Shown: piece after piece, positions 53,991 to 63,067 of the stretch
Numbering within the stretch: the first letter of the stretch is position 1
Layout: every line of letters starts with the position of its first letter
NCBI RefSeq assembly: GCF_002778315.1
Contig: NZ_NESA01000003.1
Coordinates: forward strand, 62,001 to 126,000
DNA: 64,000 nucleotides
Direction: 5' to 3'
Origin: Limnohabitans sp. JirII-31
GTDB lineage: Bacteria; Pseudomonadota; Gammaproteobacteria; Burkholderiales; Burkholderiaceae_C
Notes under the pieces: model-generated
Told to the model about the DNA's origin: nothing
What the model saw: only the letters and a program-made list of their open reading frames with translations
Database searches by the model: none
Program-made: the position numbers and the translations under genes

Positions 53991-55685
53991 ATGGACACCA
54001 AAACCATCAAAATCAACCGTCGCTCGGCCAACATCACCGAGGGTAAATCGCGCGCTCCCAACCGCTCCATGTACTACGGCATGGGCTACCAAGAGAGCGA
54101 CTTTGGCAAACCCATGATTGGCGTGGCCAACGGTCACAGCACCATCACGCCCTGCAACAGCGGTTTGCAAAAGCTGGCCGATGCAGCCGTGGCTGCGATC
54201 GAAGCCGCTGGTGGCAATGCGCAAATTTTTGGTACCCCCACCATCTCGGATGGCATGGCCATGGGCACCGAAGGCATGAAGTACTCGCTGGTGAGCCGCG
54301 AAGTGATTTCGGACTGCATCGAAACCTGCGTGCAGGGCCAGTGGATGGACGGCGTGCTGGTGGTGGGTGGTTGCGACAAGAACATGCCCGGCGGCATGAT
54401 GGGCATGTTGCGCGCCAACGTGCCCGCCATCTATGTGTACGGCGGCACTATCTTGCCAGGACGCTACAAAGGCCAAGACCTCAACATCGTGAGCGTGTTT
54501 GAAGCCGTGGGCGAAAACGCCGCAGGCAAGTTGAGCGACGAAGACCTGCACCAAATCGAAATGCGCGCCATTCCCGGCACCGGTTCATGCGGTGGCATGT
54601 ACACCGCCAACACCATGTCTTCCGCCTTCGAAGCGCTGGGCATGTCCCTGCCCTACTCGTCGACCATGGCCAACCCCCATGACGAAAAGATGAACTCGGC
54701 CCAAGAATCGGCCAAGGTGCTGATCGAAGCCGTCAAAAAAGACCTCAAGCCTCGTGACATCGTCACCAAGAAGTCCTTGGAAAACGCCGTCGCTGTGATC
54801 ATGGCCACCGGTGGCTCCACCAACGCCGTGCTGCACTTCTTGGCCATCGCACACGCCGCTGGCGTGGATTGGACCATCGACGACTTTGAGCGCGTGCGCC
54901 GCAAAGTGCCCGTCATCTGCGACTTGAAGCCCAGCGGTAAGTACCTGGCCGTTGACCTGCACAACGCCGGTGGCATTCCCCAGGTCATGAAGACCTTGTT
55001 GGCTGCAGGTCTGCTGCACGGCGACTGCATCACCATCACCGGCAAAACCATTGCAGAAACCCTGCAAGACATTCCCGATGTGCCGCGCGCTGACCAAGAC
55101 GTGATCCGCCCCATCACCCACCCCATGTACGCCGAAGGCCACTTGGCGGTGCTCAAGGGCAACTTGTCGCCCGAAGGCGCGGTGGCCAAGATCACCGGCC
55201 TGAAGAACCCCGTCATCACCGGCCCCGCCCGCGTGTTTGACGACGAACAGTCAGCGCTGAAAGCCATCTTGGACGGCAAGATCAAAGCTGGTGACGTGAT
55301 GGTCTTGCGCTACCTCGGCCCCAAAGGCGGCCCAGGCATGCCTGAAATGCTGGCCCCTACAGGCGCCTTGATTGGTGCTGGCTTGGGCGAAAGCGTTGGC
55401 CTGATCACCGATGGCCGCTTCTCGGGCGGTACTTGGGGCATGGTGGTGGGCCACGTAGCGCCTGAGGCCGCTGCGGGCGGCAACATTGCATTTGTGCACG
55501 AGGGTGACTCCATCACCATCGACGCACGTCAGTTGCTGCTGCAGCTCAACATCGACGACGCCACCCTGGCCCAGCGCAAAGTCGGCTGGAAAGCCCCCGC
55601 ACCGCGCTACACCCGTGGCGTGCAAGCCAAGTTTGCCTTCAACGCCTCCAGCGCCAGCAAAGGCGCGGTGTTGGACGACTACTGA
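53991..55685 (+). CDS. ilvD: Dihydroxy-acid dehydratase
   Basis: Fourth step of isoleucine/valine synthesis. The 564-residue protein has the Fe-S cysteines in [25 protein letters not shown] and [16 protein letters not shown], and the C-terminal [19 protein letters not shown] motif. ATG 53991 is chosen because the 23 upstream residues of the open frame are atypical and overlap the non-coding gap to lgt. Length is in the short IlvD class. The cytochrome c gene follows 31 bases later. Confidence 0.96.
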   Translation: MDTKTIKINRRSANITEGKSRAPNRSMYYGMGYQESDFGKPMIGVANGHSTITPCNSGLQKLADAAVAAIEAAGGNAQIFGTPTISDGMAMGTEGMKYSLVSREVISDCIETCVQGQWMDGVLVVGGCDKNMPGGMMGMLRANVPAIYVYGGTILPGRYKGQDLNIVSVFEAVGENAAGKLSDEDLHQIEMRAIPGTGSCGGMYTANTMSSAFEALGMSLPYSSTMANPHDEKMNSAQESAKVLIEAVKKDLKPRDIVTKKSLENAVAVIMATGGSTNAVLHFLAIAHAAGVDWTIDDFERVRRKVPVICDLKPSGKYLAVDLHNAGGIPQVMKTLLAAGLLHGDCITITGKTIAETLQDIPDVPRADQDVIRPITHPMYAEGHLAVLKGNLSPEGAVAKITGLKNPVITGPARVFDDEQSALKAILDGKIKAGDVMVLRYLGPKGGPGMPEMLAPTGALIGAGLGESVGLITDGRFSGGTWGMVVGHVAPEAAAGGNIAFVHEGDSITIDARQLLLQLNIDDATLAQRKVGWKAPAPRYTRGVQAKFAFNASSASKGAVLDDY

Positions 55686-55716
55686 ATCGACCTCCCTTGA
55701 CCTCAAAGGACACTTT

Positions 55717-56022
55717 ATGAAACGCGTTTTGTTTGGCCTTCTCTGTGCCACCACCTTGTCAGCACCGGTGCTGGCAGACCAGGCCCTGGCCACCTCTAAA
55801 AATTGCATGGCCTGCCATGCACTCGACCGCAAACTGGTAGGTCCGTCCTACAAAGACGTGGCCGCGAAATATGCCGGCGATAAATCAGCTGTCGACAAAC
55901 TGGCCAGCAAAATTCAAAAAGGCGGTGCAGGCACGTGGGGCCCCGTGCCCATGCCTGCGAACACGCAAGTCAACGATGCCGAAGCCCACAAGTTGGCCGC
56001 TTGGGTCTTGACCGTCAAATAA
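55717..56022 (+). CDS. Class I cytochrome c (c551/c552 type)
   Basis: A 101-residue periplasmic electron carrier. The signal peptide MKRVLFGLLCATTLSAPVLA is followed by the heme site CMACH, and the Met heme ligand is in GPVPMPANTQ. It is similar in size to Pseudomonas c551. It has an AAGGA site upstream of ATG 55717. It lies between ilvD and fumarase with no clear functional link; electron transfer to a terminal oxidase or peroxidase is the family expectation. Confidence 0.92.
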   Translation: MKRVLFGLLCATTLSAPVLADQALATSKNCMACHALDRKLVGPSYKDVAAKYAGDKSAVDKLASKIQKGGAGTWGPVPMPANTQVNDAEAHKLAAWVLTVK

Positions 56023-56046
56023 GAAGCCTTGAGGATTTTTTAAACC

Positions 56047-57597
56047 ATGACCACGATTCGCCAAGAAGACCTGATTGAGTCGGTTGCTGCGGCACTGCAA
56101 TACATCAGCTACTACCACCCCGCTGATTACATTGCGCACTTGGCCCGCGCCTACGAGCGCGAACAAAGCCCGGCAGCCAAGGACGCAATCGCCCAAATCT
56201 TGACCAACAGCAAGATGAGCGCCACCGGTCATCGCCCGATTTGCCAAGACACTGGCATCGTCAACGTGTTCTTGAAGATCGGCATGGATGTGCGCTGGGA
56301 AGGTTTCAGCGGCAGCGTGGACGACGCCATCAACGAAGGCGTGCGTCGTGGCTACAACCACCCCGACAACATGCTGCGTGCGTCGGTCGTGGCCGACCCT
56401 CAGTTCGCCCGCAAGAACACCAAAGACAACACACCGGCCGTGATCTTCACCGAGCTGGTCCCCGGCAACAAGGTCGACGTGACCGTGGCGGCCAAGGGTG
56501 GCGGCAGCGAAAACAAATCCAAGATGTACATGCTCAATCCCAGCGACAGCGTGGTCGACTGGGTGCTCAAAACCGTGCCGACCATGGGCGCGGGTTGGTG
56601 CCCACCCGGCATGCTGGGCATTGGCATTGGCGGCACCGCTGAAAAAGCGGTGCTGATGGCCAAAGAAAGCCTGATGGACGACCTGGACATGTACCAGTTG
56701 TTGGAGAGGTCCAGCAAAGGCGACAAGCTCAGCCAAGTCGACGAATTGCGCTTGGAGCTCTACCACAAGGTCAACGCACTGGGCATTGGTGCGCAAGGCT
56801 TGGGTGGCTTGACCACCGTGCTGGATGTGAAGATCAAGATGTATCCCACCCACGCGGCCAGCAAGCCGATTGCCATGATTCCCAACTGTGCCGCCACGCG
56901 CCACGCACACTTTGTGATGGATGGATCGGGCCCGGTGTACCTCACCCCGCCCTCGCTGGATCTGTGGCCCAACGTGAACTGGACACCCGACACACAAAAG
57001 AGCAAGCGTGTGGACCTCAACACCTTGACCAAAGACGAAGTTGCCAGCTGGAAACCCGGCCAGACCTTGCTGCTCAACGGCAAGATGTTGACCGGTCGCG
57101 ACGCGGCTCACAAGCGTATTCAAGACATGTTGGCCAAAGGCGAGAAGCTGCCTGTGGACTTCACCAACCGCGTGATCTATTACGTGGGCCCGGTGGATCC
57201 AGTCGGCGATGAAGCGGTGGGCCCCGCAGGCCCCACCACAGCCACCCGCATGGACAAGTTCACCGAGATGATGCTGGCGCAAACCGGCCTGATCTCGATG
57301 GTGGGCAAGGCTGAGCGTGGCCCCACTGCGATTGAAGCCATCAAGAAGCACAAGTCGGCTTACTTGATGGCCGTAGGCGGCGCTGCCTACTTGGTATCCA
57401 AGGCCATCAAACACGCTGAAGTGGTGGGCTTTGCCGACCTCGGCATGGAAGCGATTTACGAGTTTGATGTAGTGGATATGCCTGTCACTGTGGCGGTGGA
57501 TGCAGGGGGCACCAGCGCGCACATCACGGGTCCTGCTGAATGGGAAAAACGCATTGCCACCGGCGAGTTCAAAGGCATTGGCGTGACGGCTGGGTAA
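56047..57597 (+). CDS. fumA: Class I fumarate hydratase
   Basis: Iron-sulfur fumarase of the TCA cycle, 516 residues. The N-terminal cluster-binding region has RPICQDTGIVNVFLKIG, with further motifs GGSENKSKM and WCPPGMLGIGIGG. The C-terminal part has the PVGDEAVGPAGPTTATRMDKF and LMAVGGAAYLVSKAIK region typical of the beta subunit fused to alpha. The length matches FumA/FumB of E. coli rather than the class II FumC. A strong terminator follows 20 bases after the stop. Confidence 0.95.
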   Translation: MTTIRQEDLIESVAAALQYISYYHPADYIAHLARAYEREQSPAAKDAIAQILTNSKMSATGHRPICQDTGIVNVFLKIGMDVRWEGFSGSVDDAINEGVRRGYNHPDNMLRASVVADPQFARKNTKDNTPAVIFTELVPGNKVDVTVAAKGGGSENKSKMYMLNPSDSVVDWVLKTVPTMGAGWCPPGMLGIGIGGTAEKAVLMAKESLMDDLDMYQLLERSSKGDKLSQVDELRLELYHKVNALGIGAQGLGGLTTVLDVKIKMYPTHAASKPIAMIPNCAATRHAHFVMDGSGPVYLTPPSLDLWPNVNWTPDTQKSKRVDLNTLTKDEVASWKPGQTLLLNGKMLTGRDAAHKRIQDMLAKGEKLPVDFTNRVIYYVGPVDPVGDEAVGPAGPTTATRMDKFTEMMLAQTGLISMVGKAERGPTAIEAIKKHKSAYLMAVGGAAYLVSKAIKHAEVVGFADLGMEAIYEFDVVDMPVTVAVDAGGTSAHITGPAEWEKRIATGEFKGIGVTAG

Positions 57598-57616
57598 AGA
57601 ATTCTTCGCCCAAATC

Positions 57617-57647
57617 AAAACGGCCTCTGATCAGAGGCCGTTTTTTT
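57617..57647. terminator. Bidirectional terminator between fumarase and the DUF6806 gene
   Basis: A perfect palindrome from 57617 to 57644 (stem containing ACGGCCTCTG) with a seven-T run on the plus side and an A-rich run on the other, between two convergent genes. It can end transcription in both directions. Confidence 0.9.
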
Positions 57648-57664
57648 GTGTGGGTGCTTGTGTT

Positions 57665-58294
57665 TCAGTGAAGATGACGCGGCTTACGTCCACCATGGCC
57701 TGAGCCACCATGCCCGCCGCCATTGCCGCGGGGCGGTTTGCCCAGATCCAGCGAGTTGACCAAGTTGTCAAAGCGCTCGGAGAACAACTTGTCGATCTCC
57801 TGCACCACACCGCCCAATTCAGAGCCATCAAAGTGACGCTCCATCAGGTGAATCACATCGTTGACCAACATGTCACGCTGGGCTTGCATGATGTCAGCCG
57901 GGGTGGGCCCAACAAACAGCATGACGAAGTCATCTTTGGCGTCTTCTCCTGAAGGGCCTTCGTCGTCGTCAAACTGGTTGTCGTAGAAGGTCACTTCAAT
58001 GGCGGCTCCTGCAGACGTGAGCTCGTTCAAGCTCATGCACATTTCGTCCAAACTTTGACGAAAGTCGTCATCACCAGGCACGGTCCAACACATCTGTAGC
58101 CAATGCTCATGTGCGTCAAAGCGAATGCCTGGCTCTTCAGGGTAGGCACTGACAGCGCCGTCTTCGAGTGACAAAGCCCCAGCGTATTGCCATAGCGGGC
58201 GCAACGCGTCTTGCAACTGATCAAACCCAACATCGGCACGCAAAGGTACCTGACCGTGCACATGAATTTCATACGCGGCGTTGTAACGTGCCAT
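57665..58294 (-). CDS. DUF6806 family protein
   Basis: A 209-residue acidic soluble protein starting MARYNAAYEIHVHGQVPLRADV. It contains PGIRFDAHEHWLQMCWTVPGDDDFRQSLDEMCMSLNEL, AIEVTFYDNQFDDDEGP and a C-terminal Gly/His-rich tail (GGHGGSGHGGRKPRHLH) that could bind metal. I recognise this as the DUF6806 family of Burkholderiales. The function is unknown. It starts 30 bases after the 3' end of tRNA-Leu on the same strand, so the two may share a primary transcript. Confidence 0.85.
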   Translation of the reverse strand: MARYNAAYEIHVHGQVPLRADVGFDQLQDALRPLWQYAGALSLEDGAVSAYPEEPGIRFDAHEHWLQMCWTVPGDDDFRQSLDEMCMSLNELTSAGAAIEVTFYDNQFDDDEGPSGEDAKDDFVMLFVGPTPADIMQAQRDMLVNDVIHLMERHFDGSELGGVVQEIDKLFSERFDNLVNSLDLGKPPRGNGGGHGGSGHGGRKPRHLH

Positions 58295-58324
58295 GACGAA
58301 ACTCCTTCTTTGGTGCCTATTGAA

Positions 58325-58415
58325 TGGTGCCCGAGACCGGAATCGAACCGGTACGCCCCTTGCGGAAAGCGAGAGATTTTAAGTCTCTTGTGTCTACCTA
58401 TTTCACCACTCGGGC
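58325..58415 (-). tRNA. tRNA-Leu(TAA)
   Basis: The acceptor stem GCCCGAG pairs with CTCGGGC, followed by the discriminator A and an encoded CCA. The anticodon loop CTTAAAA gives anticodon TAA. The long variable arm and the T-loop GTTCGATTC are as expected for a class II tRNA. Length is 91 bases including CCA. Confidence 0.96.
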
Positions 58416-58594
58416 GGTGTCTTGGTTGGCTTGTCAAGCTAAGCTTTGATTTTACCTCTGACAGGCAACAGCACCTCTTGGTGTTTTAGAAAAGAATGCT
58501 TAACTACCAATCGTTAGCAATGATAGAAGACCTACACAGAGCTCGGTAAAGTAAGCACCCATCACTACTGCTTAAGCACAAAAAGGAAATCCTC

Positions 58595-58975
58595 ATGAAT
58601 CACCAAATTTCTCGACTGTTTGCCGCATTGCTGCTGGGCACATGCATGGCAACGACCTACGCGGCCGACAAAAAAGAAGCGGCCCCAACTGAAGCTGCTG
58701 TGAAAAAATCAGACGCCGGAATTTGTCATGACAAATCCAGTCCGTCATATGGCAACACCAAAAAGTTCACAGCCTTCGCATCGATGGACGAGTGCATGAA
58801 GAGTGGAGGCAAAGCACCTGCCGGTGCACCAAGCGCTGCTGCCGATCCCGTGAAGAAGTCTGAATCAGGGCTCTGTCACGACAAGAGCAGCCCACATTAC
58901 GAACGCACAAAGAAATTCACAGAGTTCAAAACCATGGATGAATGCATGAAGAGCGGCGGCAAACTGCCCAAGTAA
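58595..58975 (+). CDS. Small secreted two-repeat protein
   Basis: A 126-residue protein with signal peptide MNHQISRLFAALLLGTCMATTYAA. It contains two near-identical repeats of about 37 residues, at 37-73 and 87-123, each with one Cys near the start (C44, C94) and one near the end (C67, C117), a CHDKSSP motif and an ending MDECMKSGGK. The two Cys per repeat probably form a disulfide. The spacing of 50 residues reflects a duplicated module plus an Ala/Pro linker. I do not recognise a characterised family. It has its own ribosome site (AAGGA) and is followed by a strong terminator. Confidence 0.75.
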   Translation: MNHQISRLFAALLLGTCMATTYAADKKEAAPTEAAVKKSDAGICHDKSSPSYGNTKKFTAFASMDECMKSGGKAPAGAPSAAADPVKKSESGLCHDKSSPHYERTKKFTEFKTMDECMKSGGKLPK

Positions 58976-58984
58976 AAAAGCCAT

Positions 58985-59022
58985 GAAAAAAGCCCCTGAA
59001 ACTTCAAGTTTCAGGGGCTTTT
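58985..59022. terminator. Bidirectional terminator after the two-repeat gene
   Basis: AGCCCCTGAAACTT pairs with AAGTTTCAGGGGCT, a 14-bp stem with a small loop, bounded by A-rich and T-rich runs. It ends the plus-strand gene at 58975 and also lies just beyond the 3' end of tRNA-Gly on the minus strand. Confidence 0.9.
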
Positions 59023-59026
59023 GTAT

Positions 59027-59102
59027 TGGAGCGGGAAACGAGGCTCGAACTCGCGACCTCAACCTTGGCAAGGTTGCGCTCTACCAACTGAGCTATTCCC
59101 GC
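59027..59102 (-). tRNA. tRNA-Gly(GCC)
   Basis: Seventy-six bases including encoded CCA. The acceptor stem GCGGGAA pairs with TTCCCGC. The D-arm has AGCTCAGTTGGTAGAGC, the anticodon loop TTGCCAA gives GCC, and the T-arm has GTTCGAGCC. All arms pair well. Confidence 0.97.
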
Positions 59103-59126
59103 GTGCAGTATGAAATGCAAGACAGC

Positions 59127-59132
59127 ATTGTA
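59127..59132 (-). promoter_or_regulatory. Candidate -10 box for tRNA-Gly
   Basis: TACAAT on the minus strand, about 25 bases upstream of the tRNA-Gly 5' end, would give a short leader. The -35 region is a weak match. Confidence 0.35.
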
Positions 59133-59212
59133 TGAGAAAAATCAGACTGATTTCGACACAGATGAAAAATTTTGAAGTGCATCAGCAAGGTCGCACTGGT
59201 TAAGCTCAAGCC

Positions 59213-61861
59213 ATGACACACGCCAGAAATGCTCGACACACACAGCAGGCATCAGACCCATGGTGGTCTGCCATCCAGAGCACGGCTGAAACAGACACAC
59301 CCGCACAAGGACTGACGAATGCACAAAGCGCAGCGCAGTTGGCGAAGTTTGGTCCCAATGTTTTTCATCCCGATGATCACCACACCTTGCTGCGTCAGTT
59401 CTTGTCTCGATTTAAAAATCCGTTGGTTGTGGTGCTGTTGTTGGCGAGTTCGGTATCGGCCATGACCGGAGAGGTCACGAACTTTGCCATCATCAGTGTG
59501 ATTGTGATGTTGAGTGTGACCTTGGATTTTGTGCAGGAGTTTCGTGCCAATGCTGCGGCTGACAAATTGCGGCAATCGGTGTCTGTGCGTGCCAAGGTAT
59601 GGCGTGATGGACAAGAAGTCGACATACCTGTGCGAGAAGTGGTGCCAGGAGACGTGTGTACCTTGCATGCGGGAGATCTGATTCCAGCGGATGCGTTGGT
59701 ATTGGAAGCCCGTGATTTTTTTGTCAACCAATCGCTGCTCACGGGTGAGGCATTTCCAGTTGAGAAACATGCTGGCTTGCTGAGCACCCCGGCGGGTGAT
59801 CTGCAAGAGGCCACCCATGCGGTGTTCATGGGGACCTCGGTCGTCGGTGGAAGCGCCAAAGTCAGGGTGATGAGAACTGGGGCCGCAACGGCCATGGGGG
59901 AAATTTCAGACAGTATCCAAAAACCTGCGCAAGCCTCTTCGTTTGAACATGGCACGCGACGCTTTGGCATGCTGATCATGTGGCTGACGGTGGTGATGGT
60001 GTTGTTTGTTTTGCTCGTCAATGCTTGGTTTCACAAACCGTGGCTGGAGTCTTTTTTGTTCGCAGTGGCATTGGCTGTCGGGTTGACGCCAGAGTTATTG
60101 CCGATGGTCGTGTCGGTCACTTTGTCGCGTGGTGCCATCCGTCTGGCCAAGCTGCAAATGATTGTGAAGCGACAAACTGCTATACAGGACTTGGGCTCGA
60201 TGGATGTGCTGTGTACAGACAAAACTGGTACGTTGACCGAAGCCAAAATTCGTCTGGAACGCCACATCAACGTGCAAGGCGATGACAGCCAGCATGTCTT
60301 GACCTTGGCCTACTTGAACAGCTTTTTTGAAACAGGTCTCAAGAGCCCCTTAGATGAAGCGATCCTGGCGTGTGATCACATAGATGTCACGCCTTGGCAC
60401 AAGGTGGATGAAATTCCTTTCGACTTTGAGCGTCGCTGTGTATCTGTGTTGATTGACGATGGCAGCAAACGCTGGTTGGTGGTCAAAGGCGCGGCAGAAG
60501 ACATGGTGCGCGTGTGCACCCAGTTTGAGGACCCTGTCACACAAACACGTCAACCCATGCGTGATGCAGCCATGCAAGAAATTAAAGCTCGCTATCACGC
60601 GCTGGAAGCAGAGGGGCTGCGTGTGCTGGGGATTGCTTGGCGTGAAGTCCCTCGCGATCACGCCCATGCGGTGGTGAACGACGAATCAGACTTGGTGCTG
60701 GCAGGGTTTGCCGCATTCCTTGACCCACCCAAAGCGAGCGCAGCCCATGCTTTGGCGGAGCTGCAGCGTGTGGGCGTTGCCATCAAGGTGGTCACCGGCG
60801 ATAGCGACTTGGTGACACGACATGTGTGCGCGCAATTGGGTCTGCCAGTCATCGGCGTGCTGACAGGCAAAGAAATTGAACAGCTCGACAATCCCACGCT
60901 ACAGCGTCGGGTGCTAACAGCCAATTTATTTTGTCGCGTGAATCCGGGGCAAAAGCAACGGGTGATTTTGGCGCTGAAAGCCAGTGGACACGTGGTGGGT
61001 TACATGGGCGACGGTATCAACGACGCTCCCTCACTGCATGCGGCGGATGTGGGCTTGTCTGTGGATTCGGCGGTTGATGTGGCCAAGGCCGCAGCGGACA
61101 TGATCTTGCTCAAGCAAGACCTGAATGTGTTGCACGCCGGCGTGCTAGAGGGACGACGCACATTTGGCAACATCATGAAATACATCATGATGGGCACCAG
61201 CTCGAATTTCGGCAACATGTTCAGCATGGCAGGCGCCGCTCTGTTTTTGCCGTTTTTGCCGATGTTGCCAACGCAGATTCTGTTGAACAACATTTTGTAC
61301 GACGTGTCAGAAATTCCAATCCCCCTGGATCAGGTCGACGCACAAGAAACAGCCCGCCCCCGTGTGTTGAACTTGGATTTCATCCGCAACTTCATGCTGG
61401 TAATTGGCCCCATCAGTTCAGCCTTTGACTTTCTGACGTTTTATGTGCTGTTAGAAGTGTTGCACGCGGAGGAAGCGTTGTTTCAAACGGGTTGGTTTGT
61501 GGAGTCGCTGTGCACGCAAGTGCTGGTCATTTTTGTGATCCGAACCCGAGGTAACCCTTTCAAAAGCAGGGCACACCCGCTGCTGACGCTGACATCGTTG
61601 GCGGTAGTTCTGATCGCCGTTGCTTTGCCATTCACAACGCTGGGCACACATTTGGGATTTGTGGCGCCGCCCGCATTTTTCTATGGCATCTTGGCAGCGA
61701 TGGTGCTGATGTATCTGTGCGTTGTAGAAGTGGCGAAAAGAGCTTTTTACCGCTGGTGTGCGCGGCACTTAACATCAGGCGCGTGTGGGGATGAAACGAC
61801 GCCACACATGCGCCAACATCAGCAAAGGCAACGCAACACCCACCCACCAGTGGGCCGCTGA
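59213..61861 (+). CDS. mgtA: Mg2+-transporting P-type ATPase (MgtA-like)
   Basis: P3B-type magnesium import pump of 882 residues. It has the LTGEAFPVEK actuator motif (starting at 177), the phosphorylation motif DKTGTLT with D336, the TGD motif in VVTGDSDLV, and MGDGINDAPSLHAADVGLSVDSAVDVAKAAADMILL. About ten spans are present, including LTPELLPMVV in TM4. The C-terminal 25 residues after LTSGACGDETT look unconserved and overlap the convergent membrane gene by 87 bases. The 110-base upstream gap shows no clear riboswitch or PhoP box. Confidence 0.94.
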   Translation: MTHARNARHTQQASDPWWSAIQSTAETDTPAQGLTNAQSAAQLAKFGPNVFHPDDHHTLLRQFLSRFKNPLVVVLLLASSVSAMTGEVTNFAIISVIVMLSVTLDFVQEFRANAAADKLRQSVSVRAKVWRDGQEVDIPVREVVPGDVCTLHAGDLIPADALVLEARDFFVNQSLLTGEAFPVEKHAGLLSTPAGDLQEATHAVFMGTSVVGGSAKVRVMRTGAATAMGEISDSIQKPAQASSFEHGTRRFGMLIMWLTVVMVLFVLLVNAWFHKPWLESFLFAVALAVGLTPELLPMVVSVTLSRGAIRLAKLQMIVKRQTAIQDLGSMDVLCTDKTGTLTEAKIRLERHINVQGDDSQHVLTLAYLNSFFETGLKSPLDEAILACDHIDVTPWHKVDEIPFDFERRCVSVLIDDGSKRWLVVKGAAEDMVRVCTQFEDPVTQTRQPMRDAAMQEIKARYHALEAEGLRVLGIAWREVPRDHAHAVVNDESDLVLAGFAAFLDPPKASAAHALAELQRVGVAIKVVTGDSDLVTRHVCAQLGLPVIGVLTGKEIEQLDNPTLQRRVLTANLFCRVNPGQKQRVILALKASGHVVGYMGDGINDAPSLHAADVGLSVDSAVDVAKAAADMILLKQDLNVLHAGVLEGRRTFGNIMKYIMMGTSSNFGNMFSMAGAALFLPFLPMLPTQILLNNILYDVSEIPIPLDQVDAQETARPRVLNLDFIRNFMLVIGPISSAFDFLTFYVLLEVLHAEEALFQTGWFVESLCTQVLVIFVIRTRGNPFKSRAHPLLTLTSLAVVLIAVALPFTTLGTHLGFVAPPAFFYGILAAMVLMYLCVVEVAKRAFYRWCARHLTSGACGDETTPHMRQHQQRQRNTHPPVGR

Positions 61862-62224
61862 CACAGTGTCGTGAAGACTTGGGCTGCCATAGAGCAATAA
61901 CACCCCGGCTCCGGCCACAAAGCTCAGTCCCACAAAACTGAGCACACCCCATATCCAGTGCGCACGTTGCTCACGGCGCTGCCACATTACGCGTAAATGA
62001 GGCCACAAGCCTCGACCACACAACACACACAGCAACCACGTTAAAACACCATGCAACACCACCGAAGCATGACGCAGATGCACTTGCCAATCACGCATCT
62101 CCATCACGGACTCTGCAGGCCATAGGTACAAAAGCACACCACTTGCCCACATCAACAGAACCGCCGCCACCATCCAACGCCACGTGGCACGGCTCCAGCC
62201 AGACATATGTTTCGAACGCTTCAT
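61775..62224 (-). CDS. Four-span membrane protein, candidate b-type cytochrome
   Basis: A 149-residue protein with four hydrophobic spans (near AAVLLMWASGVLLYLW, VLHGVLTWLLCVLCG, GVLSFVGLSFVAGAGVLLLYG and WWVGVALPLLMLAHVW). Paired His residues in span 2 (RHASVVLHG) and around span 4 (AAHWW and LAH) could ligate heme. It overlaps the ApbE gene stop by 4 bases (ATGA), so it is translated with that flavin-transfer enzyme. It probably passes electrons from the quinone pool to the FMN-binding protein, but heme binding is not shown. ATG 62224 is preferred. Its 3' end overlaps mgtA. Confidence 0.65.
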   Translation of the reverse strand: MKRSKHMSGWSRATWRWMVAAVLLMWASGVLLYLWPAESVMEMRDWQVHLRHASVVLHGVLTWLLCVLCGRGLWPHLRVMWQRREQRAHWIWGVLSFVGLSFVAGAGVLLLYGSPSLHDTVSAAHWWVGVALPLLMLAHVWRRFIPTRA

Positions 62225-63066
62225 AGGCTTCTCCACATGCGCGCACCGTGTTTGCGCAAATTGGTTGTCAAGGATGGGCACACACGGGAAGATTGCAAGG
62301 CCCACTTGGTCAACACATCTGCCGTCAAACAGTCGTGTGCCTGCACGGTGGCACTCTGCCAGGCTGTCGATCTGCGCATCGACGCAATGGATGCCACAAA
62401 CTCTGGGTTATTCACACCCGCCACAGAGGTTGCCACTGCCGCGTGACACAACCCGCGTAAACCACACATCTGGCGATCACGCACAGACCGATCGGCATGG
62501 CGCACGTCTAAGCGCCATACGTGGGGGCCTATGGCACGCATGTCCCCACCTGCATTGACCAGCGCCGAGGTGATGCCATGTTGCGTGAGAACAGCCACCG
62601 CCTGATCGACGGCATAGCCTTTGGCAATTCCCCCCAGATCCAGACAGAGCGCATGGTCAACACGCACGGAGGTGGCAGACAACACACGCAATGCTTGCAA
62701 CCCAACGCCTGAAGAAGGCGTGGTCATGGACAAGCCAGGACGCCAACCCTTCTGCAACAAACGCACAGCAGCCGTTGACGGATCGAATGCACCGCCTGAG
62801 ACACGTTGCCAATGTTGTGCACAGGTCAGCACGGCCACTGTATGCGGATCCAATGTCAGATTCGACGCCGGCGTGGCTCGGCTCAAGCGCGCCAAGTCAG
62901 ACTCTGGGTGGTGCGCGCTCATCACTCGCCCAATGTGCGCTATGACGTCAAAGGCGGCCTCCATGGCCACACGGACATCGGCATCCACGAGCGATGTCAC
63001 TTCGGGTGTGCGGACGTAGATGGACACCAAGGTACCCAACAGTGGACGCGCACGTTGCCACAGCAC
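62221..63066 (-). CDS. apbE: FAD:protein FMN transferase (ApbE family)
   Basis: Attaches FMN covalently to Ser/Thr of target proteins in the periplasm, using FAD. The 281-residue protein is shorter than most ApbE (about 330-350). It keeps the FAD-binding stretch DPSTAAVRLLQKGW, the DLGGIAKGYAVDQAVAVL motif (metal/FAD site) and SALVNAGGDMRAIGP. No clear lipobox or cleavable signal was seen at this start, so either the start is imperfect or export is by another route. It lies one base downstream of the FMN-binding protein gene, its likely substrate. Confidence 0.9.
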   Translation of the reverse strand: MLWQRARPLLGTLVSIYVRTPEVTSLVDADVRVAMEAAFDVIAHIGRVMSAHHPESDLARLSRATPASNLTLDPHTVAVLTCAQHWQRVSGGAFDPSTAAVRLLQKGWRPGLSMTTPSSGVGLQALRVLSATSVRVDHALCLDLGGIAKGYAVDQAVAVLTQHGITSALVNAGGDMRAIGPHVWRLDVRHADRSVRDRQMCGLRGLCHAAVATSVAGVNNPEFVASIASMRRSTAWQSATVQAHDCLTADVLTKWALQSSRVCPSLTTNLRKHGARMWRSL

Positions 63067-63067
63067 A

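Noticed and set aside
55885..57618. A 577-codon minus-strand open frame
   Set aside because: Antisense to cytochrome c and fumarase; both of those have clear cofactor-binding motifs.
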